From a virus, in IMG/VR virus record IMGVR_UViG_3300036832_000705, positions 1 to 35,895 of that record: a stretch of DNA of 35,895 nucleotides; one strand, written 5' to 3'. The notes under the pieces were generated by a model. It worked only from the letters and a program-made list of their open reading frames with translations. It did not search any database and was not told where the DNA came from. Positions 22,523 to 29,452 of the stretch are shown piece by piece. The position numbers and the translations under genes were made by a program. Position 1 is the first letter of the stretch; every line of letters starts with the position of its first letter.

Positions 22523-22738
22523 TCACGGGCACAGAGTGAAGGGAGCCGTCCCGACTCCAACGCTGAAGGCCGCCGCGCCACTGCCGACACTCGCTGGAGC
22601 AGTGAAGCAGGGCGGCGGCCCGGCGCCGCCGGTCGGCATCAGCAGGATGAACGCATCGGCCGACATCGACACCAGCAGCACCCCCATCAATCCTGCTACG
22701 CCAAGGCTACGCAGGACTAGCGAAAGGAGACGTTGCAT
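22523..22738 (-). CDS. 71-aa exported protein
   Basis: This short protein has an N-terminal signal peptide (LVLRSLGVAGLMGVLLVSM, then SADA) and a mature chain of about 40 residues that is Gly/Ala/Pro-rich with two Cys (PPPCF, FTLCP). The ATG at 22738 has AAGGAGA six nt upstream. It overlaps the end of the preceding gene by 22 bp and lies just ahead of the next exported protein gene. The mature peptide is too short for family assignment. Confidence 0.6.
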   Translation of the reverse strand: MQRLLSLVLRSLGVAGLMGVLLVSMSADAFILLMPTGGAGPPPCFTAPASVGSGAAAFSVGVGTAPFTLCP

Positions 22739-23745
22739 CGCCCCTGCCCCAATGCGGTGGATGATGGCGTGACGGCGGCTCCAATCCACGAATTGGCAGC
22801 CACGACAACAGTCGATGTACCCAGCAGGTTCGTGGCTTCGGCCAACGCACCCGCCGTCATGTTGAATGCGCTCCCTATCGTCGTCCCTGCGTTTATCGCG
22901 CCGTTTGCCGTCTGCTGATAGAACTGCATCGAACCGGCACTCTCGACGATGTCGTTCTCGCAGTTGATCGCGTAGACGATCAGCGGCGTTGCCGAGCGTT
23001 TGACGCCAAACCCGGTAGTTGCCTTGTTGAGATCCATCCCCGGCATCCAGGCAAACGAGGCATCGCGCACCGGCCCCATCGGCACGGTCAGCGCGTTGGC
23101 GCCGGTGGTGATGATAAAAGATTGCATATCGGCCGGAAATGTCACCGCGGCGTTGGCCGCACCGCCGCCGACTTGCCCCGCATTGATAGCGTCGCCCGAA
23201 CTCGTAGCCGGCGTCAATGTCGCCTGCACTCCTATCGTGGCAATGGTCACTCCGCCCTGACCGGATAGCGTGTTCACGGCGGGGAATGTCAAATTGCATC
23301 CCGTGGCGACGCAAACAAATGTCCATCCGTACGTCCACTCGGCGCTGGTCACATTGTGTGCGGCGGGATTGACGGTAATCCCACCGTGGATGCCACCCAA
23401 CACAAAGCTGGTGGCACCGACATTGACTTGCAGACACTGATACCCCATCAGCTCGTTGCCGCCCAACGGGGACAGTCCACCGGGAATCTGGGTTTGCACG
23501 GCAAGCGCGGCCTTGCCGTCGACCGCAACCGTAGCGTTGCCCGTGTTCGGTGCGGTGAAATTAGCGCAGACGATATTCAGCGCCGTATTGGTAAAGCCGC
23601 CGGATGTCGTAATGACCTGAGCATTCGGGTTCGTAGCATTGACGGCGGTAGCCATAAACAGGGTCGGCCGCCCAGCAACCGCCTGAGCATGGGCAGCAGC
23701 AGCCGATAGGCATAATGCAAACGCAAGAGTAAGAAACTTAATCAT
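22717..23745 (-). CDS. Exported beta-rich virion-region protein
   Basis: This 342-aa protein starts with a clear signal peptide (MIKFLTLAFALCLSAAAAHA, cleavage near AQA). The mature chain is Thr/Val/Gly/Asn-rich and predicted beta: NATVAVDGKAALAVQTQIPG, TSFVLGGIHGGITVNP, TIATIGVQATLTPATSSGD. Four Cys occur in the mature part. The start at 23745 overlaps the upstream stop as ATGA, so a Met five residues earlier is rejected. I recognise no enzyme family. It resembles a fibre or surface protein in composition and position. Confidence 0.65.
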   Translation of the reverse strand: MIKFLTLAFALCLSAAAAHAQAVAGRPTLFMATAVNATNPNAQVITTSGGFTNTALNIVCANFTAPNTGNATVAVDGKAALAVQTQIPGGLSPLGGNELMGYQCLQVNVGATSFVLGGIHGGITVNPAAHNVTSAEWTYGWTFVCVATGCNLTFPAVNTLSGQGGVTIATIGVQATLTPATSSGDAINAGQVGGGAANAAVTFPADMQSFIITTGANALTVPMGPVRDASFAWMPGMDLNKATTGFGVKRSATPLIVYAINCENDIVESAGSMQFYQQTANGAINAGTTIGSAFNMTAGALAEATNLLGTSTVVVAANSWIGAAVTPSSTALGQGRCNVSFR

Positions 23746-24560
23746 GGCACGGTGAACCATTGGGTAGCTGCCACAGCCACTAGATGAGCGGTCGTATCAA
23801 CCGGTACGATGATCGGCGCGTTAGCGGCCAGCGCATTGATGATCGCATTGCTGGCGTTGAGCGGATAAAGCGTCAGGGCGTTAGCCCCACTGTTTCGGAC
23901 GTAGCAGTGTCCGCCGATTGTTGCTGCCGGAAGCGCACATCCCGCACCCGCGGCAACTGTCGTGACCTCGTTGATCGCGGCGGTGAGTGTGGTCGCCGTC
24001 GCCTGCGTGGTTCCGGCGGCGGAAACCGCGCGGGTCACGGTATCGGCGCCAGCGCCTGTGGTGCCGCTTGCCGCAGCCGTGACGCGACCCTGCGCGTCAA
24101 CCGTAATGTTGGCGTTGTTCCAACTGCCTACATTGCTATTCACGGCTGCCAGCGCCGGGGCCGCATCGCTCCGCATATAGGTATTGGCAATGCCGGGGAT
24201 CATAGTAGCGCCGATCTGCGCGGAGGGGTTGGCCCCCGTAGCGCCGGCCGGAGCCGTGCCGTTTGCCGCGGCGGTGATCCGGCCTTGGGCATCCACCGTC
24301 AGATCGGTGTTGGTATAGGGGCCGGGCGTCACTGTGGTATTAGCCAGGGCCGGCGCCGCGTCCGACCGCATGTAGGTGGTCCGGGTGCCGGGAACCATCG
24401 TGCCGCTGATCGTCGCTGTCGGGTTCGCTGGTGTACCGCCACCCGGCGGCGTTGCCTGCAGCGCCGAGATCTCGTTGGAAGCAATAAGAAAGTTGTTGCG
24501 AACCGAGGCCGTGGTCGGGTTCCCCGTAACGGGGATGGTCGTGTCGATTTGTGAAGGCAT
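23742..24560 (-). CDS. Repeat-containing tail fibre protein
   Basis: This 272-aa protein without a signal peptide has an N-terminal attachment-like part (NPTTASVRNNFLIASNEISA) and two copies of a unit of about 55 residues with NPTATISGTMVPG or NPSAQIGATMIPG, TYMRSDAAPALA, and TVDAQGRITAAANGT or TVDAQGRVTAAASGT. This TVDAQGRxTAA unit is common in phage tail fibre shafts. The C-terminal domain ends IVPVDTTAHLVAVAATQWFTVP, the sort of strand-rich tip with a final aromatic motif seen in fibres. AGGGG lies about 9 nt before the ATG. Confidence 0.8.
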   Translation of the reverse strand: MPSQIDTTIPVTGNPTTASVRNNFLIASNEISALQATPPGGGTPANPTATISGTMVPGTRTTYMRSDAAPALANTTVTPGPYTNTDLTVDAQGRITAAANGTAPAGATGANPSAQIGATMIPGIANTYMRSDAAPALAAVNSNVGSWNNANITVDAQGRVTAAASGTTGAGADTVTRAVSAAGTTQATATTLTAAINEVTTVAAGAGCALPAATIGGHCYVRNSGANALTLYPLNASNAIINALAANAPIIVPVDTTAHLVAVAATQWFTVP

Positions 24561-24561
24561 T

Positions 24562-24618
24562 TTACATCCCCTGATCCCAGCTCGTCGTGCTCGGCGAAAA
24601 CCAGACTTCGTCGGCCAT
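24562..24618 (-). CDS. Possible 18-aa peptide
   Basis: A tiny frame, MADEVWFSPSTTSWDQGM, starts two bases after the upstream stop and has AGGA about 8 nt before its ATG. It ends one base before the fibre gene start. The STTSWDQG segment recalls SSWDNNQSTWDAGQSVWD in the fibre at 27719-28660. It could be a real small protein or only a translational coupling leader. Confidence 0.4.
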   Translation of the reverse strand: MADEVWFSPSTTSWDQGM

Positions 24619-24620
24619 CG

Positions 24621-24881
24621 TTATTCCTGCTGCACGCCGATCGGGATCCACTCGCCGTTGCGCCGGGCGTAGATCCGGCCGTCACGCGGCGCGTCCTCGA
24701 GCGGCGCCGGCTCGGCGGGGCCCTGCTCCGGCTTATCGGGCTTCCCGTGGACGATGTAGACCGGCAGCGGGTTGTCGGCGGTCGGCGGAAAGTAGTGCTC
24801 GACCTTGGGCGGCGACGCGCCCTTGATCTCGATCACCGGCAATGGGTGGTCCTCCGTCCACGGCCCGCGAATCCCGCTCAT
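24621..24881 (-). CDS. Small Pro-rich protein, unrecognised
   Basis: This 86-aa protein has the halves PLPVIEIKGASPPKVEHYFP and PLPVYIVHGKPDKPEQGP, two similar strand-plus-turn units, and ends in DGRIYARRNGEWIPIG. The last segment is a strand-turn-strand like those at fibre ends. The ATG overlaps the preceding stop as ATGA. Likely a small accessory in the fibre region; no family known. Confidence 0.6.
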   Translation of the reverse strand: MSGIRGPWTEDHPLPVIEIKGASPPKVEHYFPPTADNPLPVYIVHGKPDKPEQGPAEPAPLEDAPRDGRIYARRNGEWIPIGVQQE

Positions 24882-24985
24882 CGTTTGTCGTGCGCCCCGA
24901 GCCGGCGCGCGAGCTCGCCCGAGATCCGGCTGTTGCTGCTATTGCCGGCGCGCGCGTTGCGGCGGGCCGCGGTCAATCGCGCCAT
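24878..24985 (-). CDS. 35-aa basic protein
   Basis: This short ORF encodes 35 residues rich in Arg, Ala, Ser and Asn (begins MARLTAARRNARAGNSSNSR). It fits exactly between neighbours: the start overlaps the upstream stop as TGATG and the stop overlaps the next start as ATGA. That tight packing is the main support. Short MxxLTAAxR proteins are frequent in phage operons, without known function. Confidence 0.6.
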   Translation of the reverse strand: MARLTAARRNARAGNSSNSRISGELARRLGAHDKR

Positions 24986-25749
24986 CAGGCCGCCTCCTCC
25001 TTCCGCTCGGTCACAAACCGCCCGTCAGAGCCACGCCCGGACTGTCGGTGCCGGCGATCGCCGCCCGATTGGGCAAGCGCATCGAGCGCGGAGCCCGGAG
25101 AGGGCGGCATCAGCGCTCCGGCGGCTTTGGCGATCTCGTGCGGGTCGTGCTCACCCGGCACATAGGCGTGTGCGGCCGGCATCATGTCGCGCTGCTGCTG
25201 AGCGGCACCCGCCATCCGCAGCATCTGCTGGCCCAGCGCCTCGACCTGGGTTTCGAGCGTCGCGACCCGCGAGCGCAATGTGTCGTTCTCGCCCAACAGC
25301 TTGTTGGTCAGCGCCTCGTGCTCGGCGTCGTCAAACCAGGCGCGCGCCCGCTCGCGCAGCATCTGACCGCCCATGCCGATGTGCTGCACCGCGATATCGG
25401 AGAGACCGGCGAGCTCCTCGACCGTGCGGATCTGCAGGTGATGGAGCTCGGCGATCATTGCCTTGTTGAGGATCGGCCATTCTTCGAGCGGCATGCCCTG
25501 CAGCGGCGCCTCCTGGCCGCGCTTGAACGCCGCATAGGCCTCGGGCCAGCGCTCCCGGTGGGTGTCGTCGACATTCTTGACGACGATCGAGGCGACGGCA
25601 CCCGGGATCACGATGCGCACCCGCTCGACCGAGCGGAAGATGTCGCGCCCGGCCTTTGCCGAGGCGAGCCCGTCCTTTTCGCTGTCGACAAAGAATTCGC
25701 CCCGCAGCTGGGCCGCAGGCGCGCCAAAGCTTCGCATATAGTCGGGCAT
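24985..25749 (-). CDS. Coiled-coil protein of head/fibre region
   Basis: This 254-aa protein has an N-terminal beta-like domain of about 75 residues (RVRIVIPGAVASIVVKNVDD), then a helical region with an HhH-like stretch (IRTVEELAGLSDIAVQHIG). A heptad-type coiled coil (LLGENDTLRSRVATLETQVE, about 150-185) follows, with a basic disordered end (GSDGRFVTERKEEAA). GGAGGGG lies 4-5 nt before the ATG at 25749, so the TTG four codons earlier is rejected. It resembles conserved hypothetical proteins found near phage head genes. The gene begins immediately after an intrinsic terminator. Confidence 0.7.
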   Translation of the reverse strand: MPDYMRSFGAPAAQLRGEFFVDSEKDGLASAKAGRDIFRSVERVRIVIPGAVASIVVKNVDDTHRERWPEAYAAFKRGQEAPLQGMPLEEWPILNKAMIAELHHLQIRTVEELAGLSDIAVQHIGMGGQMLRERARAWFDDAEHEALTNKLLGENDTLRSRVATLETQVEALGQQMLRMAGAAQQQRDMMPAAHAYVPGEHDPHEIAKAAGALMPPSPGSALDALAQSGGDRRHRQSGRGSDGRFVTERKEEAA

Positions 25750-25761
25750 CGGCCCCTCCAA

Positions 25762-25787
25762 TAAAAAACCCCGGAAAATCCGGGGTT
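25762..25787 (-). terminator. Intrinsic terminator after the beta-helix spike gene
   Basis: A perfect 9-bp stem (aaccccgga 25767-25775 / tccggggtt 25779-25787) with a 3-nt loop is followed on the minus strand by a T-run (TTTTTTAT, 25761-25768, overlapping the stem end). It lies about 40 bp after the TGA that would end the extended spike reading frame, and only about 12 bp before the next start codon. Confidence 0.75.
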
Positions 25788-25829
25788 GGTTTGGTTTGCT
25801 GTGTGAGCCACCCGGTCACCGCAGCGGCC

Positions 25830-25907
25830 TCACTGATAAATCCATGCCGTATTGTTGCACATGACAAGCGCCGCAAGGCTTCCCGTCGTCGAGCCCACCG
25901 CCCCGCC
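25830..25907 (-). other. In-frame continuation of the spike gene beyond an amber stop
   Basis: The 25 codons after the TAG at 25908-25910 continue in the same frame and end with TGA at 25830. They encode a Gly/Ala/Val start (GGAVGSTTGSLAALVM) and CNNTAWIYQ. This resembles the last strand pair of phage fibre tips, where a Cys-N/D-G/N-T-x-W motif is usual, and completes the domain begun by LPACGGANAGLLQVVSNG upstream of the stop. It has no start codon or ribosome site of its own. Confidence 0.6.
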
Positions 25908-25930
25908 CTAGACAGGGGGTGGGCTCGACG
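25887..25930 (-). promoter_or_regulatory. 13-bp hairpin enclosing the amber stop
   Basis: Perfect arms cgtcgagcccacc (25887-25899) and ggtgggctcgacg (25918-25930) flank an 18-nt loop. Inside, ccct/aggg (25906-25909 / 25914-25917) can pair further. The TAG complement lies at 25908-25910, at the tip. No T-run follows. It may influence termination or readthrough at this codon. Confidence 0.6.
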
Positions 25931-27719
25931 CGCCATTCGACACCACCTGGAGCAAGCCAGCGTTCGCGCCGCCGCAGGCCGGCAGTTGGTTTATCAGGAT
26001 CGGCACCAGATAGCTGCCGCCGTGGATCACCGCCTGCCCGGTAATCTGGGTCTGCGTCTGTCCGCTGCCGGTTCCGGTCGGGACGATGGAAAACGGAGTG
26101 TCGATGAACCCCAAGACGCCGTTGGGATCGAACCGGTCAAGAAAGAAAGTCCCGGTCGGCGGATCGTTGCGCCATCCCCACACCGGGGTGCCGAGATAGT
26201 ACCCCGGAGACTGCGGCGTCTTGATGTTCGAGAACCACAGCTCGCTGACCGAGCCGCCGACACCGCCAAGCTCCAGACCCGATATCATGGTGTTGGCATG
26301 GGTAGTGCAGCCGGCGCCCGAGCACAGCGCCCCCGCCGTAAAGCTGCCCGACGGATAAAACAGCGGCGTCCCAACGAACTCGACCAATGAATTGGTGTTG
26401 GCGACGACACCGGCAGCCCCGGCGGCATACTGAGAATACTGCTGCACAGTAGTGTTGGCGAGGTGCAATTGCCCGCCGCTGCCGCCGCCAATGTAGGCCA
26501 GGGATTGGAACCAGCCACCATCAATGCCGTCGAAATAGACATCAGCGTTGCTGGAGGCGAGGTTGATCGCGTAGGGCGTCGCCTGCGCGCACTGCCCCGC
26601 AGTCTTGCTCGAGGTGCTGTCGGTGTAGATTATCGATCCGGTGAACCGCCCGGTGACCGATGCTTGCGAGGCCGGTACCGGCGTGGGTGTCGATCCCCCA
26701 GTCGTCCCAGCCGCCACCGTCATCGCTTGACAGACTTCGTTGAACGACACTCCTTTGGCCTGGATATGGCCGAGGGCCATATGAATTTGCCCGAAGCCAC
26801 TGGTCACACCGTCCTCGGAGAGCTGCATCGCCGTGCCACTAAACGAGAACTCGACATCGGTGACCTGCGGATTGGCGAGATACCTGACGTCCCAGTCGAC
26901 ATGACTGGCCCCTTCCATCGCGTACCACCAGTTCGCCGAGCCCTGATACCACCACATCTCGTAGCGCAGCCGGCTCAAATTCAGCGTGTTGTCGATCCGA
27001 AAGAACCGCGTGCCGACATTGAAACAACCGAAATTGTTGCGGTCCATCCCCGAGTAGCTGCCGAATACCCCGTTGGCCGGCCCCTCCCAGTCCACGCAAT
27101 GCGAGGCGTTGACGATGCTGTTGTTGTTGATCCAGACCCCAACCGCTGCGGTGGTTCCGTCGACCTTGATCGTGTAGGGGAACACGGTCCAGGTATACGG
27201 CACGAAGACGCACGGACTAGCGCACGTCCCGCTGGTCGGTGTCGGTTGCGTGTACCAAAAATTTATGCCCTCGACCGCAGCCGAGCTGCCGGTGATATCG
27301 ACGCACGGATTGACAGTGTCCGTGCAATGCAACCAAGTTGATTTATTGGTCCAGTGGCTTTCGGTGTTGTCGATCGGGCTGGTCCAATTGAGCCCCCCCG
27401 CACCCTGGAGATGGACGCCGGCCGGAACGGTCAGGCCGTGGTCGATCACGTAGGCGGCCCCGGTCGGAGGGAGATAGACCGTACCGCCGCCGAGGCCCCC
27501 GACATAGGCGAGCGCCGCATTTATCGCCGCGCCGTCTCCGGTCGTGCCGTCGCCTTTGGCGCCCCACGCCTGCACATTCACATCACCGGGAAACCTGACG
27601 CCGTTGCCCGTTAAAGTGTTGTACAGGGTCCACGGCACATCGGTCGTCGGCGGCGTGGGGTGGACCTGCGCTTGCGCTGCCCCTGCACAGAGAAGCACAA
27701 CGAGCGCAAGCACACGCAT
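25908..27719 (-). CDS. Beta-helix tailspike-like protein (pectate-lyase superfamily)
   Basis: This 603-aa protein carries a signal peptide (MRVLALVVLLCAGAAQA) and then the N-terminal pattern of pectate-lyase-type right-handed beta-helix proteins: VNVQAWGAKGDGTTGDGAAI, AALAYVGGLGGGTVYLPPTG and YVIDHGLTVPAGVHLQGAGG. The long middle part repeats short strands and turns with N and G, as in spikes that bind or cleave polysaccharide. Catalytic residues cannot be chosen by eye. The annotated end is TAG, but the frame continues for 25 codons into a plausible fibre-tip end. The ATG at 27719 overlaps the upstream stop as TGATG; GTG at 27722 is possible. Confidence 0.82.
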   Translation of the reverse strand: MRVLALVVLLCAGAAQAQVHPTPPTTDVPWTLYNTLTGNGVRFPGDVNVQAWGAKGDGTTGDGAAINAALAYVGGLGGGTVYLPPTGAAYVIDHGLTVPAGVHLQGAGGLNWTSPIDNTESHWTNKSTWLHCTDTVNPCVDITGSSAAVEGINFWYTQPTPTSGTCASPCVFVPYTWTVFPYTIKVDGTTAAVGVWINNNSIVNASHCVDWEGPANGVFGSYSGMDRNNFGCFNVGTRFFRIDNTLNLSRLRYEMWWYQGSANWWYAMEGASHVDWDVRYLANPQVTDVEFSFSGTAMQLSEDGVTSGFGQIHMALGHIQAKGVSFNEVCQAMTVAAGTTGGSTPTPVPASQASVTGRFTGSIIYTDSTSSKTAGQCAQATPYAINLASSNADVYFDGIDGGWFQSLAYIGGGSGGQLHLANTTVQQYSQYAAGAAGVVANTNSLVEFVGTPLFYPSGSFTAGALCSGAGCTTHANTMISGLELGGVGGSVSELWFSNIKTPQSPGYYLGTPVWGWRNDPPTGTFFLDRFDPNGVLGFIDTPFSIVPTGTGSGQTQTQITGQAVIHGGSYLVPILINQLPACGGANAGLLQVVSNGASSPPPV

Positions 27720-28660
27720 CACGCCACCCCAAAGTTTGTGCCGTCGAAGATCAGTCGAAGCCTGCCGTAAGCTGTATTGATAATCGCCGAAGGTTGGTTG
27801 TCGATATTGGCTGAGCCCCCCGGCAGCACCGTAATCACGTTCGTGCTCGGGCTCGGCACGCCACAGGCCCCGCTTCGGTCCATGACCACGACCTCTTGCC
27901 CGATGACCAGCATCGCTGCGGCCAGCGTGATGGTCGCGGCGCCGTTGAAGGAGACAAAGATCCGCCCGATGCCCGCGGCCGAGAGGGTATACGAGCTGGT
28001 CCTCACGGCGACAGTGCCCGCCCCGACTGCCGATAGCGTGGCGGGACCGCCGCCGGGAGCCATATCCCAGACCGACTGGCCGGCATCCCAGGTCGATTGG
28101 TTATTGTCCCAGCTGCTCAGGTTGGTGCCGGGAGTCAAGATCAGTCCGGCGCCGACATTCCAAGTCTTGTTGTCGACGTAGTTTTTGGTTGCCGCCTGCA
28201 ATCCCGAGGCCGGATCGCCGGCCAAGGTCAAGGGACCCGTCAGCGTCCCGCCGGCGAGCGGCAGATAGGGATAGGTCTGACCGCCGCCCGCTCCCTGCAT
28301 GCCGAGCCATTGCCGGCGCGACGGCACCATGAGCCCGGTCGTGGCCGCGTTCAGCAGAAAAGGCACCCCTCCGAGCCCGGAGTCCGGGGGTCCGAAATGC
28401 TCGGTGCCAGAGGGATAGACGTTGACCGCAAAGCCCGTCGAGTTGCGCAGCACGTGCAGATACTGGCCGGCGGCCGGCGGCAAGCGCACACCTTGAGCCG
28501 CCGCCGTCGCCCCTTCGAGGATGACAAAATTGGCTTGAAGCAGTGTGGCGCTCGCCTGGTCCGCGCCGGCCGGGGTGACGACCGCCGGCTGGTCGCTGGC
28601 CAGCATGTGAGCCAGCTTGGCCGCGGTTCCGGCCAGCATGACCTCACGTTTGGTCGCCAT
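27719..28660 (-). CDS. Tail fibre protein
   Basis: This 313-aa protein has an N-terminal globular part and then YLPLAGGTLTGPLTLAGDP with LQAATKNYVDNK, a widespread tail fibre element. A central segment repeats SSWDNNQSTWDAGQSVWD. The C-terminal half is a beta-rich tip (YTLSAAGIGRIFVSFNGAAT, ITLAAAMLVIGQEVVVMD) ending RLRLIFDGTNFGVA. No signal peptide is present. It immediately precedes the beta-helix spike gene with overlapping stop/start, so the two may be parts of the same adsorption apparatus. No strong ribosome binding site is seen before the ATG at 28660. Confidence 0.82.
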   Translation of the reverse strand: MATKREVMLAGTAAKLAHMLASDQPAVVTPAGADQASATLLQANFVILEGATAAAQGVRLPPAAGQYLHVLRNSTGFAVNVYPSGTEHFGPPDSGLGGVPFLLNAATTGLMVPSRRQWLGMQGAGGGQTYPYLPLAGGTLTGPLTLAGDPASGLQAATKNYVDNKTWNVGAGLILTPGTNLSSWDNNQSTWDAGQSVWDMAPGGGPATLSAVGAGTVAVRTSSYTLSAAGIGRIFVSFNGAATITLAAAMLVIGQEVVVMDRSGACGVPSPSTNVITVLPGGSANIDNQPSAIINTAYGRLRLIFDGTNFGVA

Positions 28661-28670
28661 CGGAAAAAAA

Positions 28671-28907
28671 CTACACCCCGAGCTGGCGGGCCTGGGCGGC
28701 CGGCATGCCGACCGCCATCAGCCGCAACATCGATACATTGAGACCGCCGCCCGGCTGATCGGTGCCGAGGAGCTGCGCCTGCTGCGCCGGGATTCCGACA
28801 TGCTGAAGCATCCGTGCCGGAGCCCCGTTCGCGCCATCGGCGCCGAGCAGCCGCGCCGCGGCCGGCGCCATCCCGACATGCACCAAGGTATTAACCGTGG
28901 CGGCCAT
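28671..28907 (-). CDS. Small helical triple-repeat protein
   Basis: This 78-aa protein consists of three similar helical units: VGMAPAAARLLGAD, VGIPAQQAQLLGTD and VGMPAAQARQLGV, each preceded by a Leu/Met-rich turn (NTLVH, RMLQH, RLMA). GAGGGG lies 5 nt before the ATG and overlaps the end region of the preceding gene. Repeats of this kind form short helical hairpins and may mediate assembly. Located between a probable decoration protein and fibre genes, it may be a head or fibre accessory. No family recognised. Confidence 0.65.
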   Translation of the reverse strand: MAATVNTLVHVGMAPAAARLLGADGANGAPARMLQHVGIPAQQAQLLGTDQPGGGLNVSMLRLMAVGMPAAQARQLGV

Positions 28908-28919
28908 CTCATCCCCTCC

Positions 28920-29417
28920 TCAGTTCACCTCGGCGCGCGAAATATTGACATGCACCGTCGCATCGCCGGCAGCGGCCGCCGCATCGATCACCGCAGCGGT
29001 CAACGCCCCGGCGGTCGCCGAGCCACCGGCGCTGGTGCCGACCTGGCCAGGAGTGGCCGTGACCCCGACCGCCGTACCGACGGTGAGCGCGCCTGCGACC
29101 TTGGCGATCTGCGCGTCGCCGGTGATCATGTACCAGCCCCATTGCCCGGCGCCGATCGCCGCCATCGCCACCGCCACCGGCGAGCCGCCCTTGGCGCCGG
29201 TCGCCGCCAGGACGGTCGCCCCGGTCAGCGAGTTGTAGGTCACCAGCGAGCCCCGGACGGTATTGGCGACCCCTTGCAGGTACACGAACTCGCCGCCGCC
29301 CTGCACCGGGTCGACGGCATGACCGATAAAGCCGGGGTATTGCGGCGAGCGCATCGCCGCGTCGACCTGGGCGATCGGGGTCTTCCCGATCGTGTCGTCG
29401 ATAAACGCGTAAGCCAT
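28920..29417 (-). CDS. Probable head decoration/fibre-type protein
   Basis: This 165-aa protein begins MAYAFIDDTIGKTPIAQVDA and continues with a beta-rich Gly/Ala/Val core: GEFVYLQGVANTVRGSLVTY, ATVLAATGAKGGSPVAVAMA, GQWGWYMITGDAQIAKVAG. Such proteins often follow the major capsid gene and decorate the shell; here the position is exactly that. GGAGGAG lies 9 nt before the ATG at 29417, so a TTG two codons upstream is rejected. The decoration role is inferred from order and composition. Confidence 0.68.
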   Translation of the reverse strand: MAYAFIDDTIGKTPIAQVDAAMRSPQYPGFIGHAVDPVQGGGEFVYLQGVANTVRGSLVTYNSLTGATVLAATGAKGGSPVAVAMAAIGAGQWGWYMITGDAQIAKVAGALTVGTAVGVTATPGQVGTSAGGSATAGALTAAVIDAAAAAGDATVHVNISRAEVN

Positions 29418-29452
29418 TGCCAAGCACTCCTCCAGAATTGCGCGAGACGCTG

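Noticed and set aside
25830-25910. Genome-wide reassignment of TAG to an amino acid
   Set aside because: TAG is the natural end of the capsid (29453), scaffold (30550), methyltransferase (1325), GNAT-like (13842), 22717 and 7977 genes, often right before a following gene start. Only the spike gene has a meaningful continuation.
19140-28660. Diversity-generating retroelement acting on the fibre genes
   Set aside because: No reverse transcriptase and no template/variable repeat pair with adenine-specific differences was seen. The repeat differences noted elsewhere are C/T in a non-fibre region.
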